From Paracoccus rhizosphaerae (GTDB taxonomy: Bacteria; Pseudomonadota; Alphaproteobacteria; Rhodobacterales; Rhodobacteraceae): a stretch of DNA of 55,154 nt. The notes under the pieces were generated by a model. The model did not search any database. It saw only the letters and a program-made list of their open reading frames with translations, and was not told where the DNA came from. Below are positions 28,618 through 36,648 of the stretch, piece by piece. How positions within the stretch are numbered: position 1 is the first letter of the stretch; the number at the start of each line of letters is the position of its first letter. A program made the translations under genes and the position numbers. Location of the stretch: contig NZ_JAOTBE010000020.1 in the NCBI RefSeq assembly GCF_026162645.1, positions 1 to 55,154 of the forward strand, written 5' to 3'.

Positions 28618-29314
28618 TTGCATCTGAGCGGCTTCATATCCGGCGGCTCTGGAGGATCGCAGCAGTCCTCATCGCTGAAAGGATCGCAGCCCTGCCGGTC
28701 AGCGTACCAGAGAGCCTCGCAGGTTCGCGAGGCGGCTCTTCGGATCAGGGCCTTGAGCTTTGCAAATGTGAGTGCGTGGACGCCGTTGGTCCGAGTGAAC
28801 GCCAGAATGATCTCGATTGGGTTCAGATCCGGGCTGTAGGGAGGCAAGACCAAGAACCACGCGCCGACGGCGCTCATGGTCGCCACGGCCGGTCGGGTTT
28901 CGCCATGGAACTCGTACAGTTCGCGGTTCATTGCACCGTCGAGCACCCCAGGGCGCGTCCAGCCGGTGATGGCGCAGGGCGGCGATGAAGGTCCGGGTGT
29001 TGCAGTGGCCGAAGGTCGCATGGTCGACAAGGCGCGCCTTTTGGATGGCCATCCGGTGGTCCTGGCCATGTTCGTCTTCGGCGACGTCTCGTCGATGAAG
29101 CCGAGGCGCGTCAACGCGCTGCGCATGAACGGTTGGCGTCCTGTGATCCAGATATGGCGTGCCTGCCGGATCTCGGGCCGCTTCTGCTTGAGGGCTTGCA
29201 AGTCCCTTTGTGGGTCAGCCCGAGGCCGCGCAAAAACCGCCGAACCGAGACACGGTGAATGGCGATGCCGTGATGATCTGCAAGTTCGCCCATCAGGTCG
29301 TTCGGGGTCGATCC
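28618..29314 (-). pseudogene. IS630-family transposase, 3' part, frameshifted
   Basis: C-terminal two thirds of an IS630 DDE transposase in pieces. Read on the minus strand: LMGELADHHGIAIHRVSVRRFLRGLGLTHK, a frame change into LKQKRPEIRQARHIWIT and GFIDET (first catalytic Asp block), another change into GHCNTRTFIAALRHHRLDAPW, and finally GAWFLVLPPYSPDLNPIEI and FAKLKALIRRAASRT. Compared with remembered intact relatives, the stretch containing the second catalytic Asp between MNRELYEF and GAWFL is mostly missing. The 5' part of the same gene is at 30766-30988, beyond the IS256 insertion. Confidence 0.8.
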
Positions 29315-29341
29315 GGAGAGTGTCCTGAACTTTGTGTATCC
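29315..29341 (+). repeat. IS256 left terminal inverted repeat
   Basis: Begins GGAGAGTGTC and pairs with 30739-30765; the first ten bases are identical in both ends and similarity continues with gaps to TGTGTAT. Confidence 0.78.
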
Positions 29342-29367
29342 GGCCCGGTCCATGCGGTTTGGGACAC

Positions 29368-30703
29368 TCAAGCGTCGAAGCGTTCGCTAAACGTTATGGC
29401 GAACTGATTGCGGACTGCAAACCACTCGCGGACATTCCGGCCGTCCTTCTCGTAGTTTCGGATGGTCAGGTAGATCAGCTTGGTCGCCGCCTCGTCTGTC
29501 GGGAATGACCCACGGGTCTTGATCGATTTCCGGATCACCCGGTTCAAACTTTCCATAGCATTGGTGGTGTAGATGATCTTGCGGATCGCCGGATCGCCGG
29601 ATCGCCGGATCGAAGGCGAAGAACGGGATCACCTCGCCCAAGCTCGACGCCACGCCGGAGCGATAGACGCGTATTTCCCGGCCCATTTCTCCTCGAAATC
29701 TTCGAGTTCGGCGGCGGCCATGTCGGCGGTCGGGGCGCCGTAAATCCGGCGCAGGTCGGCGGCCACAGCCTTGCGGTCCTTCCAGGAGCAGAAGTTCAGG
29801 CTGTGGCGCGCCAGATGCATCGAGCCATGGAAACGCCACTGGTCCGAGTGACCATGGCGAGGACCATGGCAGGCGGGAAGGCGGCGGTGATAGCCTCGGG
29901 GAAGCCCTTCAGCCCGTTCACAACCGTGATCAGGATGTCCTGGACGCCCCTGTTCTTCAGCTCGTTCATCACCGACAGCCAGAATTTGGCGCCTTCGTTC
30001 TCGGCAATCCACAGGCCCAGAACCTCGCGCAGGCCGTCTCGGGTGACGCCGAGGGCGACATACACGGCCTTGTTCTTCACCGTTCGGCTGTCTGCGTCGC
30101 GGACCTTCACCCGCAGCGCGTCGAAGATGGAGGAGGATCAGGAAATGGGGGCGGGGCCCCATTTTCCCGACGGCGGATCGGATACATCCGCTCCAGCGCC
30201 CGGCTCTGCCGTTCCCGAACCTCGTCCAGGACCGCATCGGTGACGCGGCTAATCAGGTCAGGCGACATCTTCAGACCATAGAGATCGAGCAGATGCGCCT
30301 GGATGTCCCGCACCGTCAGCCCGGCAGCATAGAGCCCGTCCGCCATGGGCCTCGGTGGCGGCCTGCATGGCGAACTCTTGTCATCCATCCCGTCAATCCC
30401 GGTCTGGCCCTTCTTCACCAGCCCGGGCCCAAAGCTGCTGTCGCGGTCGCGGGGCACAGCCAGCGGCATCTCGCCGTCCCGCCCCTTCAGCACCTTCGTC
30501 GAAGTGCCATTCCGGCGGCTGCCTTGGCCCCATGGAGCTTCTTTGCCCTCTTCATAGCCCAGATGCGCCGTCAACTCGGCCCCCAGCATCCGCTCCATGA
30601 GCCTGATCTTCAGCTCTTTCATCAGCCCGGCATCGCCGAGCAGGTCCTCAGGGCGCTCTACGCCCTTCAGCAATTCGTCCAGCAGTTCCTTGGAGATCGT
30701 CAT
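29368..30703 (-). pseudogene. IS256-family (mutator-type) transposase, multiply frameshifted
   Basis: Family blocks in order on the minus strand: MTISKELLDELLKGVERPED from 30703, LMERMLGAELTAHLGYE, LYAAGLTVRDIQAHLLDLYG, then KVRDADSRTVKNKAVYVALG, LGLWIAENEGAKFWLSVMNE, HSLNFCSWKDRKAVAADLRR, IPFFAFDPAIR and the C-terminal ESLNRVIRKSIKTRGSFPTD to FSERFDA. These sit in at least four frame segments. Extra bases at about 30129-30175 and 30337-30376, altered sequence at about 29820-29870 and an 8-bp repeat expansion at 29583-29613 account for most breaks. The DDE residues cannot be joined in one frame. Confidence 0.85.
29583..29613. repeat. 8-bp tandem repeat inside IS256 gene
   Basis: GGATCGCC occurs three times in a row and is followed by GGATCGA. 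The intact family sequence carries this 8-mer once before GGATCGA, so two extra copies (16 bp) shift the reading frame. Confidence 0.85.
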
Positions 30704-30738
30704 GCATGCTTCCTGTCGAAGAAGCATGAACCAGATCA

Positions 30739-30765
30739 CTCATACACAGAAAATCTGACACTCTC
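30739..30765 (-). repeat. IS256 right terminal inverted repeat
   Basis: On the minus strand it begins GGAGAGTGTCAGATTTTCTG; partner of 29315-29341. Confidence 0.78.
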
Positions 30766-30988
30766 CATCGGGCTTCGCCTTCATTCGCGCGGTGATCCGG
30801 TCTCCCACACCAACCAATTTTCCATGACCACCGCCATGGCCTTGGACAGGCGGGGCCAACCTGCCCGTCTCGCGCTTCTGGATCACCATGTCGTTGACGA
30901 ACTTCACCAAAACCCGGAACCGCGCAGCGGCTGGACGGTACGAGCTCCCTTTTTCCACAAACGTCACGACGCGCTGTCGGAATGCCAT
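30766..30988 (-). pseudogene. IS630-family transposase, 5' part
   Basis: N-terminal helix-turn-helix region of an IS630 transposase: MAFRQRVVTFVEKGSSYRPA, AARFRVLVKFVNDMVIQKRETG, GGGHGKLVGV, ending AKPD where IS256 cuts in. It continues in the fragment at 28618-29314. Confidence 0.82.
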
Positions 30989-31212
30989 GGGACGCGGTCT
31001 GCCCGTATCATCCCTTCACCTGTCATGCAGCCAGGGAACCACAGATCGAGCCACAGAGTCATCCTGAAGCGGGAAAACCGCAATATGGTCTAGCAGCCCA
31101 CCGTTCGTGTCGACGCGTTGGAACGGCTTCCGTGTTGTTCGGACCGGCGGACGTCAGTGTTGTTCGGGTCGTCTCCACGCGTGAGACGCGCTCCCCGAGC
31201 CCGATAGCGGGC

Positions 31213-32182
31213 TCATGCTGCCAACAGCCGGGGCCGGCGAGGTCGTTGGCGGCCATTGTCAGGATGAAGCGGAAACGCACCCCGCTTGACGGCGCGACAG
31301 ACGGTCTGGGCCATGCCGCCGACAGTCTTGGCCTAACCAAAAGCCTCTTCGATCCGCTTGCGGCGCTTCACGAAAAGCGCATAGCCGTCGTGCCGGGTGG
31401 TTCGTCCATCGATCGCTGAGTGCCGCGATTTCTGCGCGACATGCGGGGTCACGCAGGCCTGCCGCAGATCGGCCACGAACTCGGCCGCGTCGAACCCCTT
31501 GTCTGCCCCGAGGGTCAGACAAGGGGTTGATCCGGGGGTATGGCGCTGGATCATGTCCAGCGCTGCCTCGCGCTCTGCCTGGCCGTCGTTTTGAACGATC
31601 GACCCGTGCCGGTTTTCCATCAAGGTATGGCCCATGAAGCACGCCATCGCGCCAGTGCCGGGCGACTTCTTGTAAAGCCGGGCCTCTGGGTCGCTGGTCG
31701 AGGCATGGGTCGCGTTGGTGCGCTTCTCGCGCCGCGGACCTCGACCTCGTTGTTGCGGTTGCGGCGGTTGTTGTGGGGCATCGGGGCGGTCGCGGCTTGG
31801 GTCTCTTCGGGCGCATTCTCGGGGGTGGCGTCTGGTGCGGGTGGATCGCCCGGCCCATCGCCATCGGGCGGGGTGACGTCGGGCTTCGGCTGAAAGCTCT
31901 TCATCGACGCCCAAGCCTTGACCAGCGTGCCATCGACCGAGAAGTGATCGTCCGACAAAAGCGGCGCGACTTCACGGTGCGCCAGGATCGCCGCCATCAC
32001 CTTGCGCGACATCTCCGTGGTCAGCAGCCGGTCGCGGTTTTTCGTGAAAACCGTCGGCACCCAGGCCGCATCATCGATGCCCAGCCCCACGAACCAGCGG
32101 AGCAGCAGGTTGTACTGCAGCTGCTCCATCAACTGCCGCTCGGAGCGCACCGAGAACAGGATCTGGATCAGGCTGGCCCGGT
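31213..32182 (-). pseudogene. IS5/IS1182-type transposase relic
   Basis: Minus-strand relic of a DDE transposase of the type annotated IS5 or IS1182. Blocks in order: LIQILFSVRSERQLMEQLQYN, VPTVFTKNRDRLLTTEMSR, SDDHFSVDGTLVKAWASMKSF, a frame change in the proline-rich linker (about 31730-31760), ARLYKKSPGTGAMACFMGHTLM, LTLGADKGFDAAEFVADLRQ, TPHVAQKSRHSAIDGRTTRHDGYA, RKRIEEAFG, then an in-frame TAG replacing Trp, KTVGGMAQTV and a last frame change before the LLAA end. The N-terminus is missing and is replaced by IS481 sequence at about 32180. Confidence 0.82.
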
Positions 32183-32315
32183 TCCGTCACTTCCAGACGG
32201 TCTGCTCCGAGATGCCATAGCGCTCCGTCACCCTCCAGGCCGGTTCCGTGCTCGCCAGAATCGCGGCCCAGATCTTCGGTGTGGTCGTTGCCTGCTTGTG
32301 AAGAGAGATTAGCAT
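32172..32315 (-). pseudogene. IS481-family transposase N-terminal scrap
   Basis: From the ATG at 32315 the minus strand encodes MLISLHKQATTTPKIWAAIL, then ERYGISEQTVWK and a TGA where the family has Trp (codon TGG). This is the helix-turn-helix start of an IS481 transposase. Past the stop it is joined to the IS5-type relic. The 3' end of another member of this family lies at the right edge of the window. Confidence 0.75.
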
Positions 32316-32389
32316 CCTCGCTTCCCGTCCCAAAACTCGCCCAGGATCGATCTTGCAACGAAAAGTGTGGTCCGGCGAGGGTCTATGTG

Positions 32390-32939
32390 ATCATCCCGGA
32401 TGGAATACCTATGTCGCTGCGATCAACCGGCTGAAGGCGGAACGCGGAGCGCTGGTTTGGCGCACAATTGAATGGCGCCCGACATCTATTACGGTATTTC
32501 CGACTTGGCGGGCGACCGCCTTCAACTCGCCATCGAGGCGACGCGCGTGGATGCCGACACTATCGTGCGACGCGGCGTGCATTTTGCGGCCGAGATCTCG
32601 AAGATCCTGAACCCGGCCAAGGCCGTCCAGATGCCCGACATGGAGGCCGGCTGTTCGCTGGCCCAAAAGCTTCACCGCAGACGGCATTGCACGGACGCGC
32701 GTCCGGTATCGCGGCACCCCCGTCGTCAGCTATGTCAACACCACCGCCGAGGTGAAGGCGGCGTGGGACATCTGCTGCACCTCGTCAAATGCCGCGCAGA
32801 TCAGCGGCGATGCCCGGGGACTCGGTCATCATGACGCTAGCCAAGCGGCTGGCGCAGAACGTGGCCGCACACGTGCCCAAGAAGCGGATCGTCTGGTGGG
32901 ACGGGGCCTGCGTCGTGCATCAACGCCTTAACCTCCAGA
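32390..32939 (+). pseudogene. nadA: Quinolinate synthase relic
   Basis: Broken middle of nadA, whose product makes quinolinate from iminoaspartate and DHAP for NAD synthesis. Fragments in three frames: WNTYVAAINRLKAERGALV, then MAPDIYYGISDLAGDRLQLA through KILNPAKAVQMPDMEAGCSLA, then TPVVSYVNTTAEVKAAWDICC and GDSVIMTLAKRLAQNVAAHVPKKRIVWWDGACVVH. An Fe-S ligand Cys expected in VQCGVHF is replaced by Arg (VRRGVHF). Both gene ends are missing. A functional nadA must be elsewhere if the cell makes NAD de novo. Confidence 0.85.
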
Positions 32940-33138
32940 TGTCGCCGGCTTGCGCGTCAGCAGGCCGACGCGGATGAGGGCATCGCCGGTGATTTGGCCC
33001 CGCCTGCGGATGACGCAGGCGTCGCCTTCGCTTCGGCAGGCCTGATGCTGGCCCGCATGGCGCGGGGCCTGTGGCCGGGCCCCGCTCTCCCGGCCGCGAT
33101 CTTCAACCGCGACCAGTCACGTTCCACGCCGCGGCGCC
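32940..33138. other. Junction between nadA relic and betaine island
   Basis: High-GC sequence without a recognisable gene. A plus-strand frame reads AGDLAPPADDAGVAFASAGL, which I do not recognise. Confidence 0.5.
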
Positions 33139-34215
33139 TCAGGCTTCGAGCGTCACAGTGCCGCGAGGGTTCGAGCAGCAGGCAAGGATATAGCCCTCCT
33201 CGACCTCGTCGTCGCTGATGCCGCCGTTATGGACCATGTGCACCTCGCCCGACAGCTTGCGGATACGGCAGCTGCCGCAGACCCCCATGCTGCAGCCGAA
33301 GGGAATGGCGACGCCGGCGGCGCGGGCGGCGTTCAGGACCGTGTCGGCGGCGGTGCAGTCATGCGTGATGCCCGAATCGGCAAAGACCAGCTGCGCGGTC
33401 TCGGCCAATGCCTCCTCGGTGGTGCCGCTTTCCACCACGGGCAGCTGCCCCGCCTCGGGTGCGCCGAAGCTTTCCTGGTGGTAATGCGCCATGTCGAAGC
33501 CCAGCCCCGCCAGCGCCTCGGAGACGGCCTGCATGAAGCCTTCGGGACCGCAGCAGAAGACTTCTCGTTCAAGATAGTCGGGTGCCATCAGGCCCAGCAT
33601 CAGCTGGTTGAAGCGGCCCTTGTAGCCGGTCCAGGGCTGGTAGATGTCTCCCTCTTGCACCACCCATTTCAGGTCCAACCCCTCGATCCGGGTGGCCATG
33701 TGTTCCAGGCGGCGCTTGAAGATGATCTCGGAGGGGCGCTGCGCGCAGTTCACGAAGACGATGTCGCAGTGCCGGCCCAAGTCGTAGATCTCGGTCGTCA
33801 TAGACATCATCGGGGTGATCCCCGACCCGGCCGAGATGAACAGGTATTTCTTTGCCGGAAAGTGCGTCGAGGTGAAGCGCCCGGCCGGCCCCTTGACCTT
33901 CAGCCGCGTGCCGGGACGGACATTGTCGATGATCCAGCGCGTCCCGATTGAATCGGGCTGCGCCTTGATGGTGATTGTCAGCGATTTTGGCCGAGAGGGC
34001 GAGGACGAGATCGTGTAGGTGCGATAGAGCGGGCCGCCCGGCACCGGCAGTTCCAGGGTGAGGAATTGGCCGGCCAGGAACTCGAACGGGCGGCCTGACG
34101 GCGCCTGGAAGCAGACCGTTACGACATTGGGCGATTCCGGCAGGATCGAGACGCATTCGAGGGGTTCGTCGTCGGTCCACCGCGCCGTTGCGGCCTGTTG
34201 CTGGGCGTCGAGCAT
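33139..34215 (-). CDS. gbcB: Glycine betaine monooxygenase reductase subunit
   Basis: NADH-dependent electron-transfer partner of the Rieske oxygenase GbcA, 358 residues. It has an FAD-binding domain (RTYTISSSPS near 67, GPAGRFT), an NAD-binding domain (FISAGSGITPMMSM), and a C-terminal plant-type ferredoxin domain with cluster ligands C308, C313, C316 (CSMGVCGSC) and C346 (ILACC). It starts seven bases after the gbcA stop, with GGAGTAAAG as ribosome-binding site inside the end of gbcA. Related reductases serve stachydrine and carnitine oxygenases; the neighbours favour betaine. Confidence 0.9.
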   Translation of the reverse strand: MLDAQQQAATARWTDDEPLECVSILPESPNVVTVCFQAPSGRPFEFLAGQFLTLELPVPGGPLYRTYTISSSPSRPKSLTITIKAQPDSIGTRWIIDNVRPGTRLKVKGPAGRFTSTHFPAKKYLFISAGSGITPMMSMTTEIYDLGRHCDIVFVNCAQRPSEIIFKRRLEHMATRIEGLDLKWVVQEGDIYQPWTGYKGRFNQLMLGLMAPDYLEREVFCCGPEGFMQAVSEALAGLGFDMAHYHQESFGAPEAGQLPVVESGTTEEALAETAQLVFADSGITHDCTAADTVLNAARAAGVAIPFGCSMGVCGSCRIRKLSGEVHMVHNGGISDDEVEEGYILACCSNPRGTVTLEA

Positions 34216-34222
34216 CTGTACT

Positions 34223-35542
<1,320 letters not shown>

Positions 35543-35567
35543 TTAGAGGAGGTAATCTCAGGACTGC

Positions 35568-35585
35568 TGTCGCGTGGGTGCGACA
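35568..35585. promoter_or_regulatory. Inverted repeat in the gbcA-lysR control region
   Basis: TGTCGC-GTGGGT-GCGACA is a perfect 6-bp inverted repeat in the 147-bp divergent region, with a further GCGACA half-site at 35601. It is a possible operator for the LysR or the AraC regulator. A similar but longer repeat sits between the BCCT and purU genes. Confidence 0.45.
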
Positions 35586-35608
35586 ATTCATGCATCGGAT
35601 GCGACATC

Positions 35609-36496
35609 ATGCCCAAGCCCTACGACCTTCCACCGCTTGGTGACCTGGCCTGCTTCGAGGTCGCTGCCCGTCATCTGAGCTTCAAATGCGCGGCAGGAGA
35701 GTTGAACGTGACTCCTGCCGCCGTCAGCCACCGCATCAAGGCGCTGGAGGAGGAACTGGGCCAGCCGCTGTTCCTGCGCCAGTATCGCGGGGTCGAACTG
35801 ACCGAGGCCGGCGCGCTTCTTTTTGTCGCCCTGCAGCGCGGGCTGGAAGGAATCGCCGAAAGCGTCGGGCGCATCCGCAATCGTTCGGTCCGGTCCGGAG
35901 TGTCGATCGCGGCCACCACGGCGGTCAGCACGCTGTGGCTGATGCCGCGGCTTGCGGGCTTTCTGGCGCTTCACCCTGATGTGGCGCTGTCGCAGGTGGT
36001 GCAGGACGGGCCGGTGCCCGAGGGGGTCGATCTCAGCATCCGCTATGGCGACCCGGCCGAAATCCGAGACGAGACGGTGGTCCTGATGCGGGACCGTATC
36101 CTGGCGCTTGGTACGCCTGGCTTCGCGGCACGCCACCAGGTCCATTCACTGGAGGATCTGGCGCGGGTGCCCCTGATCCACACCAGGTCGGATGAACCCG
36201 AATGGACGACATGGCCCGACTGGTTCCGGCGTCTGGGCATGACCGAGCCGCGCGGGCCGCGCTTCACGCTGAACAACTATCTCGTGTCGCTGCAGGCGGC
36301 CGAGGACAATATCGGTGCGGTGCTGGGATGGGAGGCGCTGATCGCCCCGCATCTGCGCAGCGAACGGCTTTGCCCGCTGGTGGCGGACGCCCTGCCCTCG
36401 CCCTATCCGTTCTATCTGCGCATCCACGGCCGGCCCTCGGCAAATGCGCGGCTGCTTGCGGATTGGCTGGTCGCTCAGGGGGGTGGTGTGGCCTGA
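35609..36496 (+). CDS. LysR-family regulator, GcvA-like
   Basis: DNA-binding transcription factor of 295 residues. The winged helix-turn-helix is at the N-terminus (LACFEVAARHLSFKCAAGELNVTPAAVSHRIKALEE), of the GcvA subtype, followed by an effector-binding domain with SIAATTAVSTLWLMPRLAGF and GVDLSIRYGD. The ATG at 35609 puts the HTH at its usual place; the frame open from 35213 runs through gbcA. It probably controls gbcAB divergently. The effector is unknown. Confidence 0.9.
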   Translation: MPKPYDLPPLGDLACFEVAARHLSFKCAAGELNVTPAAVSHRIKALEEELGQPLFLRQYRGVELTEAGALLFVALQRGLEGIAESVGRIRNRSVRSGVSIAATTAVSTLWLMPRLAGFLALHPDVALSQVVQDGPVPEGVDLSIRYGDPAEIRDETVVLMRDRILALGTPGFAARHQVHSLEDLARVPLIHTRSDEPEWTTWPDWFRRLGMTEPRGPRFTLNNYLVSLQAAEDNIGAVLGWEALIAPHLRSERLCPLVADALPSPYPFYLRIHGRPSANARLLADWLVAQGGGVA

Positions 36497-36594
36497 CGAA
36501 GGCCCGTCGGTGGGAAGGACCAGCGAACAGACCGACAGCCGCCGCGCAGGGGCTCGCCTTCTGATTCACCTTTGGGTCCCACGCCCATGTCGTG

Positions 36595-36623
36595 AAGCCA
36601 CGGCCGCAGAACGGCCATGGCTT
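36595..36623. terminator. Hairpin between convergent lysR and dehydrogenase genes
   Basis: AAGCCACGGCC and GGCCATGGCTT form an 11-bp stem with one mismatch and a 7-base loop. It lies between the 3' ends of the two convergent genes and may end both transcripts; no clear T-run. Confidence 0.5.
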
Positions 36624-36648
36624 GGATTAACGTCAGCTAAACTGTTGA

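Larger units (their letters stand above)
29315..30765 (-). mobile_element. IS256-family element, degenerate, nested in IS630
   Basis: Element of about 1.45 kb bounded by imperfect terminal inverted repeats: GGAGAGTGTCCTGAACTTTG at the left and, as reverse complement, GGAGAGTGTCAGATTTTCTG at the right, with TGTGTAT shared further in. It interrupts the IS630 reading frame between AKPD and the LMGELADHHG block. No convincing 8-9 bp target duplication remains at the borders (flanks GTCGATCC and ATCGGGCT). It cannot move by its own transposase, which is broken. Confidence 0.82.

Noticed and set aside
29583..29613. Short direct repeats considered as a CRISPR array
   Set aside because: Units are 8 bp with no spacers; they are slippage copies inside a transposase gene.
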